From JAZRUF01 sp045652405 (lineage in GTDB: Bacteria > Bacillota > Clostridia > Oscillospirales > JAAYXM01): a stretch of 64,000 bases of DNA. A program made the translations under genes and the position numbers. Positions 51,482-60,162 of this stretch are shown piece by piece; the stretch's first letter is position 1; each line of letters starts with the position of its first letter. Location: NCBI GenBank assembly GCA_045652405.1, contig JAZRUF010000005.1, positions 1-64,000 on the forward strand, written 5' to 3'. The notes beneath the pieces were generated by a model. It was given only the letters and a program-made list of their open reading frames with translations, made no database searches and had not been told where the DNA came from.

Positions 51482-52267
51482 TTATCCTCTCTGCTGCTCA
51501 AGCAGTCTGTGCGCGTTAGCGCAGTATTCGCAAGCCGGATTGTCACACATGAAATACAGCGGCTCATCGGCTATTTTTTTAATAAGTAAGCCAAACATTT
51601 TCTTAACTGATATAACCTTAACCACGGCATTTCCTATATATCCGTCCGTCAACGCACCCGCTCTGCGCAGTATAGGAGTTGACCTGAGGAAATCACGATG
51701 TCCTGGCGGGAACTTTTCAAGAGTTATTTCTTTTCCCTTATATCCCTTCATGTACGTGGGTGCCGGCACAACTGTTTTCTCAAGATAGCATGAGTCCATA
51801 ATATCCTCAATCGCATGCAGAGTTGTATTTCTGTTCATGTCTACACCAAGCAGCAGGATTTTGGCATCCATGTCACGCAGTTTTATATATGGGCTTCCTA
51901 ACCCGCACGCATTCAAATACTTTTCATGGCCACGCACCAGATATTCGGCCTTGGCACCTATTGCCGCTATTGAGTGTATCGGTGACAGGCTTCTGTTTGC
52001 CTCCGGCCTTTTTCTGAAAGCTTCGGATATTGCGCCTACTCCGCTAGGCGTTTTTTCTGCACAAAACGGATGTTCAAACGAGAGCGTGGAAACCGCAACT
52101 GTTCCGTTTTCACCAACCGCCTCCAAGAGCGCATCAATAACCGTATTCGCACCACCCTCAACATTTCCCATGCTCGAAAGCGAACTATGCACAAACAAGG
52201 TATCTCCCGGGACAATTCCCATAAGCTTTAAGCTAAAAACTATCTGCTCCTTGCCGATTACCCTCAT
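51482..52267 (-). CDS. Aminoglycoside 3-N-acetyltransferase-like protein (YokD/FrbF type)
   Basis: A 261-residue AAC(3)-family protein. Family marks are GDTLFVHSSLSSMGNVEGG, the VSTLSFEHPF region, SLSPIHSIAAIGAKAEYLVRGH, and TTLHAIEDIMD. These enzymes use acetyl-CoA or another acyl-CoA to acylate amines; many family members on chromosomes are not resistance genes, and FrbF-type members acylate biosynthetic intermediates. The C-terminus has a CDNPACEYC cysteine group. It heads the operon with AGGAGG 7 bases before the ATG. A role in drug resistance is not supported by the sequence. Confidence 0.85.
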   Translation of the reverse strand: MRVIGKEQIVFSLKLMGIVPGDTLFVHSSLSSMGNVEGGANTVIDALLEAVGENGTVAVSTLSFEHPFCAEKTPSGVGAISEAFRKRPEANRSLSPIHSIAAIGAKAEYLVRGHEKYLNACGLGSPYIKLRDMDAKILLLGVDMNRNTTLHAIEDIMDSCYLEKTVVPAPTYMKGYKGKEITLEKFPPGHRDFLRSTPILRRAGALTDGYIGNAVVKVISVKKMFGLLIKKIADEPLYFMCDNPACEYCANAHRLLEQQRG

Positions 52268-52307
52268 GCCTTACCCTCCTGCTTCCAAATACTTCTTTAT
52301 TAACTAT

Positions 52308-52336
52308 ATTATATAAACATTCAAGTAAAATTACAA
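52308..52336 (-). promoter_or_regulatory. Sigma-A promoter for AAC(3)-TIM-cyclase operon
   Basis: Minus-strand TTGTAA (52331-52336), 17-base spacer, TATAAT (52308-52313), about 40 bases before the start codon. Confidence 0.65.
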
Positions 52337-52353
52337 TGGCATATTCAATTTTT

Positions 52354-53184
52354 TCACATGCCCAAAAGCACATATTTTTCTATCGCCCGCGCGACACCGT
52401 CCTCGTCATTTGACGCGGTGAAGTATTTCGCCGCAGCCTTTGCCTCATCAGTCGCATTCTCCATTGCAACTGAATAACCTGCCCACTCGAGCATCTCAAC
52501 ATCATTTCCCGCATCACCGATTGCCATAACTTCTTCCTGTTTTATATTTAAAGCTTCGCAAAGCTTACGAAGACCTACTCCCTTGTTTGTCTCAGATGAG
52601 TTTATCTCAAAATTCCCGGGCATTGAACATGTTATTTTAAGCTCGGGATTTGATGAAAATTTTTCATACATCCTGTCATACTTACCCTCAGGTACGCAAA
52701 GCACGTGAAATTTCTCTATACTGTTTCCTGATAAACGCTCAAACAATCCATCGACAGGCGTTATATACTGGCGCAAATCCAAAGCAAAATCCTCGGGAGC
52801 CAGCGGACTATTAAAGTTTTTTAGTCTGTCGCTTTCAATAAGGCTCTGCCCTTTAAAGTAAACCTCAAACTGCGCATCCTCATAAATAAGTTCCTTATAT
52901 ATCGGAGCCCATATCTCCTCTTTTATTCCGTCAGAAAAAATAATATCTTTGCTTTTTAAATCCATAGCAGTAGCACCATTTGCCATAATCGCATGGGTAG
53001 CGCAGGTAACCTGCTTTAATATCCCGGTGAGCACCGCGTATGTTCGTCCGGTTGAAATAACCACATTTACCCCTAAAGCGGCTGCAGCTTCAAGTGCCCT
53101 AATGTTTTCGTGGGACACCGTGCTGTGATCAGGCATAAGCAATGTGCCGTCTAAATCCAGTGCTATGAGCTTAATTTTTCCCAT
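52354..53184 (-). CDS. Cof-type HAD hydrolase
   Basis: A 276-residue HAD phosphatase of the Cof/YidA class. Motif I is LIALDLDGTLL, motif II is VVISTGRTY, the motif III Lys lies in ETNKGVGLRKL, and motif IV is AIGDAGNDVEML. The C2 cap domain lies between II and III. Such enzymes hydrolyse sugar phosphates, FMN or PLP; the substrate is not told. The ATG at 53184 overlaps the queH stop by one base (TGATG); a TTG just before it is rejected. Confidence 0.93.
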   Translation of the reverse strand: MGKIKLIALDLDGTLLMPDHSTVSHENIRALEAAAALGVNVVISTGRTYAVLTGILKQVTCATHAIMANGATAMDLKSKDIIFSDGIKEEIWAPIYKELIYEDAQFEVYFKGQSLIESDRLKNFNSPLAPEDFALDLRQYITPVDGLFERLSGNSIEKFHVLCVPEGKYDRMYEKFSSNPELKITCSMPGNFEINSSETNKGVGLRKLCEALNIKQEEVMAIGDAGNDVEMLEWAGYSVAMENATDEAKAAAKYFTASNDEDGVARAIEKYVLLGM

Positions 53185-53798
53185 CAATCATTTTCCTCCG
53201 TATCATCCTTTGCAAACAGACATCCGCAATAGTCCTGCCTATACAGGTCATACATCTGTGAAAGTGCAATCGACCTCTTATACCCCTCTTTTTTCTTAAA
53301 ATCACTGTAAAGGTATTTCACTTTATGCTTTTCCTCTAACTCTCTGCCGATTTGATTTATATATTCGGCATTTTTATGCGGACTTACAGACAGCGTAGTT
53401 GCAAAATACTCGCATCCCAATTCAAGTGCTTTCAAAGCCGTACTCTCCATACGCATGCGTATGCATTCCCTGCACCTTATACCGCCCTCAGGGGCATTCT
53501 CCATGCCGTGCACTACGCGTCTGAACTCATCATTATCATACTCACCGCTTATAAGTTTAATACCTTCTGCAAAACTTGCCTGTAAAAGAAGACGCTTTTG
53601 TTCCTCAAGCCGTTTTACATACTCATCCTCAGGCTCAATATTCGGATTGTAATAATAAATTATGAGCTCAAAATTCTTCATCAAACGCTCAATGACCGCA
53701 CTGCTACACGGTGCACAGCAGCTGTGAAGCATAAGCTTGGGTCGGCAGTCAAGCCCCTTTATTATTTTTTCCATCTCAATCTGATAGTTAATTTTCAT
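53184..53798 (-). CDS. queH: Epoxyqueuosine reductase QueH
   Basis: QueH, 204 residues, the non-cobalamin epoxyqueuosine reductase that makes the last step of queuosine in tRNA. The cysteine motifs are LHSCCAPCSSA (about residue 25), GIRCRECIRMR, and the C-terminal YCGCLFA; these ligate Fe-S and metal. The ATG at 53798 (MKINYQ) is chosen: TGGTGG lies 5 bases before it. It follows a terminator and is co-translated with the HAD phosphatase gene. Confidence 0.93.
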   Translation of the reverse strand: MKINYQIEMEKIIKGLDCRPKLMLHSCCAPCSSAVIERLMKNFELIIYYYNPNIEPEDEYVKRLEEQKRLLLQASFAEGIKLISGEYDNDEFRRVVHGMENAPEGGIRCRECIRMRMESTALKALELGCEYFATTLSVSPHKNAEYINQIGRELEEKHKVKYLYSDFKKKEGYKRSIALSQMYDLYRQDYCGCLFAKDDTEEND

Positions 53799-53821
53799 TT
53801 TTACCACCAAACAACTCAAAA

Positions 53822-53856
53822 AGGCGCGCTGTAAATCACTTCGCAACAGCGCGCCT
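53822..53856 (-). terminator. Terminator after YnbB-type gene
   Basis: A perfect 11-bp GC-rich stem (AGGCGCGCTGT 53822-53832 with 53846-53856), followed by a TTTTTGAGTTG run on the minus strand, just before queH. Confidence 0.8.
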
Positions 53857-53864
53857 CTATTTAT

Positions 53865-55091
53865 TTACAGCATTTCCTCAATTGCCCGCAGTACACCGGC
53901 TTTTCCACTCTCATAAGTAAGTCCGCCCTGCAGATATACCATATACGGCTCACGCATCGGAGCATCGGCAGAAAGCTCAATGGATGCCCCCTGAACAAAC
54001 GCGCCCGCCGCCATAATAACATCGCAGTCATATCCGGGCATCGCCCAAGGCTCCGGAGTTACAAACGAGTCAACCGGGGCACCTGCCTGGATTCCCTTGC
54101 AGAAAGCACATACGCGTTCAGGTGCTCCAAGCTCTATCGTCTGTATAATATCATGGCGTATATCGTCTGCAAGCGGTGATACTTTAAAGCCCAGCTCACC
54201 AAGAGCTGCCGCACAAAAAGCTGCGGTTTTAAGTGCCTGTGCCACAACATGCGGCGCAAAAAAGAACCCCTGATACAATGCACGGTTTGCACCGATTGTA
54301 CTGCCGCATTCACGTCCTATTCCGGGTGACGTAAGTCTCGCCGCAGCAGCCTCAACGCACTCATGCCTTCCGGCAATATATCCGCCCGTAGGCGCAAGAC
54401 CGCCACCGGGATTTTTTATAAGTGAACCCGCAATAAGGTCAGCCCCTACCTGAGTGGGTTCAATCTCTTCTACAAATTCTCCGTAGCAGTTATCCACAAT
54501 AACCCAGACCTCGGGTCTTATGCTTTTTATTTTTTCAATCATCTTCCCTATCTGCTCAACAGACAGCGCAGCACGCGTTGAATATCCGCGTGAGCGTTGG
54601 ATGAGAACCGCTTTAATACTTTTATCTTCAAGCGCCTTTTCAATGCCCGAAATTTCCGGGTCAAACGGCAACTCACTATACCCAATACCATACTCTTTGA
54701 GAGAACCCGAGCAGTTGCCGGAAATTCCTATAACGCTCTGCAGAGTGTCATACGGTGCACCGGTAACCGAAAGCAAAGTATCCCCCGGGCGCAATGCCCC
54801 AAAAAGAGCACATGCAATGGTATGCGTACCGTTTACAAACTGTATGCGCACAAGTGCATCCTCAGCACCAAACACATCCGCATAAATTTTATCCAGAGTA
54901 TCTCTTCCCTGGTCATCGTATCCATAACCGTTAGTTCCTGCAAACATAGCCTCAGATACACGCGCACGCCGGAACGCTTCAAGTACCTTTACCGAGTTCT
55001 TATGCGCTACCTCATCTATACGCGCGAAGCTCCGGCTACACGCAGCTTCCGCGCGTGCAGCCAGAGCTAAAATGTCATAATTACTATGCAT
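53865..55091 (-). CDS. YnbB/aluminium-resistance-type PLP-dependent lyase
   Basis: A 408-residue fold-type I PLP protein of the YnbB family (often labelled methionine gamma-lyase or aluminium resistance protein). Marks include TNGYGYDDQGRDTLDKIYA, FVNGTHTIACALFGALRPGD, and the PLP Lys in GSLIKNPGGGLAPTGGYIAG (about residue 238). The actual reaction is not settled. The ATG at 55091 overlaps the CofE-like gene by 8 bases; a longer frame upstream would add a Arg-rich segment read from inside that gene and is rejected. Confidence 0.87.
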   Translation of the reverse strand: MHSNYDILALAARAEAACSRSFARIDEVAHKNSVKVLEAFRRARVSEAMFAGTNGYGYDDQGRDTLDKIYADVFGAEDALVRIQFVNGTHTIACALFGALRPGDTLLSVTGAPYDTLQSVIGISGNCSGSLKEYGIGYSELPFDPEISGIEKALEDKSIKAVLIQRSRGYSTRAALSVEQIGKMIEKIKSIRPEVWVIVDNCYGEFVEEIEPTQVGADLIAGSLIKNPGGGLAPTGGYIAGRHECVEAAAARLTSPGIGRECGSTIGANRALYQGFFFAPHVVAQALKTAAFCAAALGELGFKVSPLADDIRHDIIQTIELGAPERVCAFCKGIQAGAPVDSFVTPEPWAMPGYDCDVIMAAGAFVQGASIELSADAPMREPYMVYLQGGLTYESGKAGVLRAIEEML

Positions 55092-55809
55092 TTTCCGCAT
55101 TGTCCTCCTCACCCGTCTGCTCACGGATAATACCCATCGGTGTCTGCTGAGCACTCTGTCCCAACGGATTGTCCTTAAGCATACGTGCGATTTTTTCTCT
55201 GTCCATGTCATCATGTGAAATACCGAGGATTTTACCCGCAAGGTCATTTACGTCAACAATTGCAACGCGCTGACCGACACGTTCTGAAACTTCACGCGCA
55301 ACTTTGTCCGGATTCTCAGGTCCGAGGACTACGCATTTATTATACGGCGGGAGTGTATACGGAGTAGGTCCGTCAATAGATTCCGCGCGGTATCCTGCAA
55401 CCTTGTAGAACCATCCGCGGCGGTGGAAAAGCTTGCCTATTGCACTTACGAAAGCAGCAAAAAGCATACGTGCGGTTCCGCACTCGCGCAACGCCATCTC
55501 CATTGTCTCCGGGATTCCTAACCCGATACCGTAAGGTGATTTATAAACAAACTTGCACAAAAGCTTTGCCAGCGGACGCGGATTAATTTCACTAAGCGGT
55601 ACTGCGCGTCTTTGAGAGCACGCGACGCACTTTTCTGATATAAACAAAATATCTCCGTCCTGCAAATGCTCTTTTGCATACTTCTCCGCTACATCCGGAA
55701 TCTTATCTTCAGCGGTTACAACATGCGTCTTTATAGGCATACGCAAATAGTTTTTGCCATCCACCTCAATTATAAGGTTCTTTCCTTCGTTCGACTGCAA
55801 CTCCGACAT
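55084..55809 (-). CDS. F420-0:gamma-glutamyl ligase-like protein (CofE type)
   Basis: A 241-residue CofE-family protein. Marks are LRMPIKTHVVTAEDKI, the DGDILFISEKCVACSQRRAV region, a PYGIGLGIPETMEMAL segment, and a VDVNDLAGKILG end. In archaea and actinobacteria CofE adds glutamate to coenzyme F420; most clostridia do not make F420, and no other cof/fbi gene is in the window, so its substrate here is unknown. The ATG at 55809 follows GGGGG by 8 bases. It lies between iorB and the YnbB-type gene in one operon. Confidence 0.85.
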   Translation of the reverse strand: MSELQSNEGKNLIIEVDGKNYLRMPIKTHVVTAEDKIPDVAEKYAKEHLQDGDILFISEKCVACSQRRAVPLSEINPRPLAKLLCKFVYKSPYGIGLGIPETMEMALRECGTARMLFAAFVSAIGKLFHRRGWFYKVAGYRAESIDGPTPYTLPPYNKCVVLGPENPDKVAREVSERVGQRVAIVDVNDLAGKILGISHDDMDREKIARMLKDNPLGQSAQQTPMGIIREQTGEEDNAENA

Positions 55810-55859
55810 TGTTTTGACCCCCAATAATAAAATCTTCTTAAAGTGATTATTTTAAACGC

Positions 55860-56438
55860 TTATTGTTCTTTGGCATTCTCGCCCATTGTAAATGCCTTTT
55901 TGTTAAGCTCCAAGAACTTAGCCGGCACGGTTTCAATAAGAGCCTGCTGCCAAGCCTCATCGGAGAAACCTATAATTTTAGACGCAGCACCCATGAGAAC
56001 AACGTTTGCTGCCTTAACGTTTCCTGCCTCAACTGCAATCGAGAGTGCATCAACCGCAACCGACTTCGCACCCGTCTTTGCTATTTTTTCCGCAATGCCT
56101 TCGGGATATTTAACCGCACCGGTAATTACCGGCATCGGCATTATCTCCTGCGTTGAATATACGACCGCTCCGCCGGGCTTTAAGTAATGCACCCAACGCA
56201 GCGCCTCAAGCTGCTCAAATGCAATAATAAGGTCCGCCTCGCCAACCGGGATAATCGGAGATGCAATAGACTCACCTGCGCGCACATAAGTTATAACGCT
56301 TCCGCCGCGCTGTGACATACCGTGCACTTCGCTTACTTTTACCTCCATACCCTGGTTGCGGTACAGTGTACCCAAAATACGGCTTGCCAGCAAAGAGCCC
56401 TGACCGCCGACACCTACAATCAAAATATTATGGCTCAT
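55860..56438 (-). CDS. iorB: Indolepyruvate:ferredoxin oxidoreductase subunit beta
   Basis: IorB, 192 residues, the gamma-type domain of the 2-ketoacid oxidoreductase family. Marks are ILIVGVGGQGSLLASRILG, VSEVHGMSQRGGSVITYVR and a VLMGAASKI segment. With IorA it converts aryl pyruvates to aryl-acetyl-CoA with ferredoxin, the last step in fermenting aromatic amino acids. It lies 29 bases after iorA. Confidence 0.95.
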   Translation of the reverse strand: MSHNILIVGVGGQGSLLASRILGTLYRNQGMEVKVSEVHGMSQRGGSVITYVRAGESIASPIIPVGEADLIIAFEQLEALRWVHYLKPGGAVVYSTQEIMPMPVITGAVKYPEGIAEKIAKTGAKSVAVDALSIAVEAGNVKAANVVLMGAASKIIGFSDEAWQQALIETVPAKFLELNKKAFTMGENAKEQ

Positions 56439-56467
56439 TAGTAACGCCTCACTTCATCTTAATCTAT

Positions 56468-58198
56468 TTATTGTTTTTCCAAACAATTTTTCGGGCACAA
56501 ATCTGCGCACAACCCACAGCCGACGCACAGCGATGCATCAACAACCGCCTTACCGTCAACCATAGCAATTGCTGGGCAGCCTATGCGCTGGCACGCTTTG
56601 CAGCCTATGCAAGCATCTGCATTTACAACATACGGTGCCTCACGTTTTACATACTTAAGCAGTGCACACGGACGGCGCGCGATAACAACCGACGGCTCCT
56701 CTGCGCTCAGCTCTTCTTTTATCACCGCTTCACATTCCTTCATGTTGTACGGGTCAACCACACGCACACGCGCTACGCCGACAGCGCGGCATACCGCTTC
56801 AATATCAAGCTTCGGTGCCGGTTTATTTTTAAGAGTAAGTCCGGTAGCCGGATTCTGCTGATGTCCTGTCATTCCGGTTATTGAGTTATCAAGGATAATA
56901 ACCGTTGACGGGCTCTGATTGTAAACAATATTGATAAGTCCGGTAATACCTGAATGCATAAACGTAGAGTCACCGATTACAGCTACGCTCTTCTTTGCAA
57001 AATCAGCATCATTTACCATGTTCATACCGTGCAGACCACTCACGGAAGCGCCCATGCACAATGTAACGTCCACAGCTTCAAGCGGTGGCTGAGCACCCAG
57101 CGTATAGCATCCGATGTCTCCCGAAACCACCAGCTTAAGCTTATGTAACACATAGAACAGACCTCTGTGCGGGCAACCCGGGCAAAGAACCGGAGGACGC
57201 ACAGGGGTATTCTCCTCATTGCCCTTAGGCATTGCAGTACCGAGTATTTTATTTCTGAGAAGTTCAGGGCTGTACTCACCAATTTTTCCGAACATCTCTT
57301 TTCCAAGCACCTCTATGCCATGCTTTTTGCAATGAGTTTCAAATATATCATCAAGCTCCTCTATGACGTAAAGCTTGTCCACCTTACTTGCAAACTCCTC
57401 AATAAGCTTTACCGGAAGAGGATAAACCATTCCAAGTTTTAAATAAGATGCTTTATTTCCAAAAGCCTCCTTTGCATACTGATATGCAATACCGGAAGCA
57501 ATAATTCCGATTGATGTATCGTTAATCTCCACCTTGTTAAGTTCAAAGGTCTCTGCAAGTGCGCGAAGCTTAAGCTCTCGTTCCTCAACAACCACGTGGC
57601 GAAGCTTTGCCTTTGCAGGCATCATAACATACTTGGATATATTTTTCTCATAAGGCTTGAGCTCAACCTCACGTCTTGCTTCAAGTGATACCTCACTCTG
57701 TGAGTGTGACACGCGCGTGGACAGGCGCAGATATACCGGTGTATCATATTCCTCCGAAATCTCATATGCAATTTTTGCAAAATCCTTGCACTCCTGAGAG
57801 TCCGCCGGCTCAAGCATCGGCATTTTGGATGCGCGTGCATAATGACGGCTGTCCTGCTCATTCTGTGAGGAATGCATTCCCATATCATCGGCAACTGCAA
57901 TAACCACACCGCCGTTTACTCCTGTATAACTTGCCGTAAATAGCGGGTCTGCTGCCACATTAAGACCTACATGCTTCATAGCAGCAAATGAACGTCCTCC
58001 GCCAATGGACGCGCCGATAGCCGCCTCAACAGCCACCTTCTCATTAGGTGCCCACTCCGCATACATTTCCTCATAATCCGCCGCGCACTCGGTAATCTCC
58101 GTACTCGGGGTTCCCGGATAGCTGGAAATAAAGCGGCATCCGGCTTCATATAAACCTCTGGCAACCGCGGCATTGCCAAGCATCATTTTCTTTTCCAT
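56468..58198 (-). CDS. iorA: Indolepyruvate:ferredoxin oxidoreductase subunit alpha
   Basis: IorA, 576 residues. Domains in order: pyrimidine-binding domain (MMLGNAAVARGLYEAG, ISSYPGTPSTEI), transketolase-type middle domain, TPP-binding part (GDIGCYTLGAQPP and VIGDSTFMHSGITGL), and a C-terminal two-cluster ferredoxin (CIGCKACQRIGCP and CVGCGLCADLCP). It is complete. The ATG at 58198 matches where homologues begin; an ATG at 58249 is also open. The GGAG ribosome site lies 13 bases before 58198, so the start is not certain. Confidence 0.95.
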   Translation of the reverse strand: MEKKMMLGNAAVARGLYEAGCRFISSYPGTPSTEITECAADYEEMYAEWAPNEKVAVEAAIGASIGGGRSFAAMKHVGLNVAADPLFTASYTGVNGGVVIAVADDMGMHSSQNEQDSRHYARASKMPMLEPADSQECKDFAKIAYEISEEYDTPVYLRLSTRVSHSQSEVSLEARREVELKPYEKNISKYVMMPAKAKLRHVVVEERELKLRALAETFELNKVEINDTSIGIIASGIAYQYAKEAFGNKASYLKLGMVYPLPVKLIEEFASKVDKLYVIEELDDIFETHCKKHGIEVLGKEMFGKIGEYSPELLRNKILGTAMPKGNEENTPVRPPVLCPGCPHRGLFYVLHKLKLVVSGDIGCYTLGAQPPLEAVDVTLCMGASVSGLHGMNMVNDADFAKKSVAVIGDSTFMHSGITGLINIVYNQSPSTVIILDNSITGMTGHQQNPATGLTLKNKPAPKLDIEAVCRAVGVARVRVVDPYNMKECEAVIKEELSAEEPSVVIARRPCALLKYVKREAPYVVNADACIGCKACQRIGCPAIAMVDGKAVVDASLCVGCGLCADLCPKNCLEKQ

Positions 58199-58319
58199 CT
58201 CAGCTTTATTGCTCCTTTCGCTCCATATAAAATCAATAGCGCGCGCCATCTGCCTTTATTTAAGACTGACAGCGCCGCATTGGAAGCTTTGTATTAAAAC
58301 ACATATTGCTACATCTAAT

Positions 58320-58348
58320 ATATTAACCCATTTCTTCTGATTTGTAAA
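58320..58348 (-). promoter_or_regulatory. Sigma-A promoter for iorAB operon
   Basis: Minus-strand TTTACA (58343-58348), 17-base spacer, TAATAT (58320-58325). Confidence 0.55.
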
Positions 58349-58397
58349 TGTTTTTTCTATATATTTCCGCAAAAAACGTCCTTTTAAAACACACAAA

Positions 58398-58946
58398 CTA
58401 AAATGAATATTTTTCAAAGCTCACGGTCTCTTCAAGACTGCGGCGGCTCTTTTCGCGTGGCTCATCCTTTTCAGGGTATCCGACCGCCAAAATAAGCCTT
58501 ACCTTGAGCCCCTCGGGTATCCCAAGAATCTCTTTAACCTTTTCCTCTTTAAACCAGCCCATAATGCATGTACCCAACCCCTGCTCGGTTGCCGCCAAAC
58601 AGAAATTCTCAACCGAAAGGCCCAAGTCCATCTGTGCATATTTCTGCTCATTAACTTTATCACGAAGCTTTGCTGAAAGCTGTACCGCGCTCTCAATAAC
58701 CGCAACAAACACCGGCACTTTTTTTGCAAAACGATTTATCGGTAGTATACCGTCATATACACACCCGACCATCTTTTCTACCTTCTCCGCATCCGTCACC
58801 GCGACATACCTCCACGGCTGACTGTTACAGGCGGAAGGTGCCATGCGCGCAGCCTCGAAGCATCTGAGCAGTTTATCTTTTTCCACCGTCTTATCAAGAT
58901 AAGCGCGGCAGCTTTCTCTTCTCCTTGCAAGCTCTAAAAAGTCCAT
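58398..58946 (-). CDS. Nitroreductase family protein
   Basis: A 182-residue FMN nitroreductase-fold protein: DFLELARRRESCRAYLDK at the start (phosphate-binding Arg), RMAPSACNSQPWRYVAV, and TEQGLGTCIMGWF with VRLILAVGYPEKDEP at the end. Substrates vary from nitroaromatics to flavins. The ATG at 58946 has GGAGG 8 bases before it; a TTG at 58964 overlaps that site. It lies after the mreB terminator, in the same direction. Confidence 0.92.
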   Translation of the reverse strand: MDFLELARRRESCRAYLDKTVEKDKLLRCFEAARMAPSACNSQPWRYVAVTDAEKVEKMVGCVYDGILPINRFAKKVPVFVAVIESAVQLSAKLRDKVNEQKYAQMDLGLSVENFCLAATEQGLGTCIMGWFKEEKVKEILGIPEGLKVRLILAVGYPEKDEPREKSRRSLEETVSFEKYSF

Positions 58947-58978
58947 CTTCTCTTCCTCCGTCAAATATAATTAATGTC

Positions 58979-59017
58979 AAAAAGGCCGGAGTCTAAAAAT
59001 AAAACTCCAACCTTTTT
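58979..59017 (-). terminator. Terminator after mreB
   Basis: A 14-bp stem with a 2-base internal mismatch (58979-58992 with 59004-59017), with A and T outer arms, CCTTTTTG at the minus-strand end. Confidence 0.7.
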
Positions 59018-59028
59018 ATACTCATATT

Positions 59029-60063
59029 TTATGAAAACATCTGTTTTCTGCGGGATAAGTTCATCGTACCGTCCTGCATGGATGATAAATCGTCCAAAAG
59101 CTTTCCGGTACCGTAAGCTACGCAGGAAACCGCCTCGTCCGCAACGCGCGTATCAATGCCGGTCTTTGACTGAATAAGCTGGTCAAATCCCCATACCAGT
59201 GAACCGCCGCCGGTCATAACTATGCCGTTTGTGGAAATATCGCCCACAAGCTCCGGCGGAGTGCGCTCAAGCACCGAATGAATAGCCTCAACAACGCGGG
59301 TAGCCGGCTCGTCAAGTGCTTCAAGTATCTCACTTGAGGTAACCGTAAATATACGCGGAAGACCCGTCATAAGGCAGCGGCCCTTAATCTCCATTGAAAT
59401 TTCCTCAGGGCGCGGATAAACGCATCCGATATTTATCTTAAGCTCTTCTGCTGTACGCTCGCCAATCAAAACATTGTGCTTGCGGCGTATGTATTTGACG
59501 ATATACTCATCAAACTGATCGCCTGCAATTTTAATAGAGGTGGACTCAACAATGCTTGAGAGTGAAATAACCGCAATATCCGCAGTACCGCCGCCGATAT
59601 CGATTACCATGTTACCCTCTGCCTTGTCAATATCCAAGCCTGCTCCTATTGCCGCCGCAATCGGCTCTTCAATAAGATATACACTGCGCGCACCGGACTG
59701 ACGGCCTGCATCAATTACCGCACGCTCCTCAACCTCAGTAATACCACTGGGAACGCAGATTACAAGACGCGGCTTCATAAGGCTAAAGCCACCCATTACG
59801 CGCTTGATAAACTCTTTTATCATCTTCTGCGTCATTTCATAGTCGGAAATAACGCCGCCGCGCAGCGGACGGATCGCAATTATATTACCCGGTGTACGTC
59901 CAAGCATTTTCTGCGCGTCCATACCTACCTTAATTACCTTTTCGGTAGTCTTATCGACTGCTACAACCGACGGCTCACGCAAAACTATTCCCTTTCCCTT
60001 TACAAACACCAGTATTGACGCTGTTCCGAGATCTATTCCTATATCTCTGCTCAAGCTAAACAT
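59029..60063 (-). CDS. Rod shape-determining protein MreB/Mbl
   Basis: A 344-residue MreB-family actin. The phosphate-1 motif is DIGIDLGTASILVFVKGKGI, the connect-1 part VIRPLRGGVI-like, phosphate-2 GNMVIDIGGGTADIAVISL, and adenosine motif GIVMTGGGSLVWGF. MreB directs side-wall synthesis. No mreC or mreD follows; it stands with comF and recD2, so it may be an mbl-like copy. AGGTGAAGAG lies before the ATG and it has its own promoter. Confidence 0.94.
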   Translation of the reverse strand: MFSLSRDIGIDLGTASILVFVKGKGIVLREPSVVAVDKTTEKVIKVGMDAQKMLGRTPGNIIAIRPLRGGVISDYEMTQKMIKEFIKRVMGGFSLMKPRLVICVPSGITEVEERAVIDAGRQSGARSVYLIEEPIAAAIGAGLDIDKAEGNMVIDIGGGTADIAVISLSSIVESTSIKIAGDQFDEYIVKYIRRKHNVLIGERTAEELKINIGCVYPRPEEISMEIKGRCLMTGLPRIFTVTSSEILEALDEPATRVVEAIHSVLERTPPELVGDISTNGIVMTGGGSLVWGFDQLIQSKTGIDTRVADEAVSCVAYGTGKLLDDLSSMQDGTMNLSRRKQMFS

Positions 60064-60122
60064 CTCTTCACCTCATATATTTATAAATGTCAGAATTTTC
60101 ATAATTCCATTTTCACTCTTTT

Positions 60123-60150
60123 ATTATACCCTATATTTATAATTTTTCAA
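60123..60150 (-). promoter_or_regulatory. Sigma-A promoter for mreB
   Basis: Minus-strand TTGAAA (60145-60150), 16-base spacer, TATAAT (60123-60128), about 60 bases before the start codon. Confidence 0.7.
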
Positions 60151-60162
60151 TTGTTTTTTTAA

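Noticed and set aside
51482..52267. Antibiotic resistance gene (aminoglycoside acetyltransferase)
   Set aside because: Only the broad family matches; chromosomal setting and operon partners point to metabolism.
55092..55247. Long N-terminal extension of the YnbB-type protein
   Set aside because: It is read out of frame inside the CofE-like gene, is Arg-rich and has no ribosome site.
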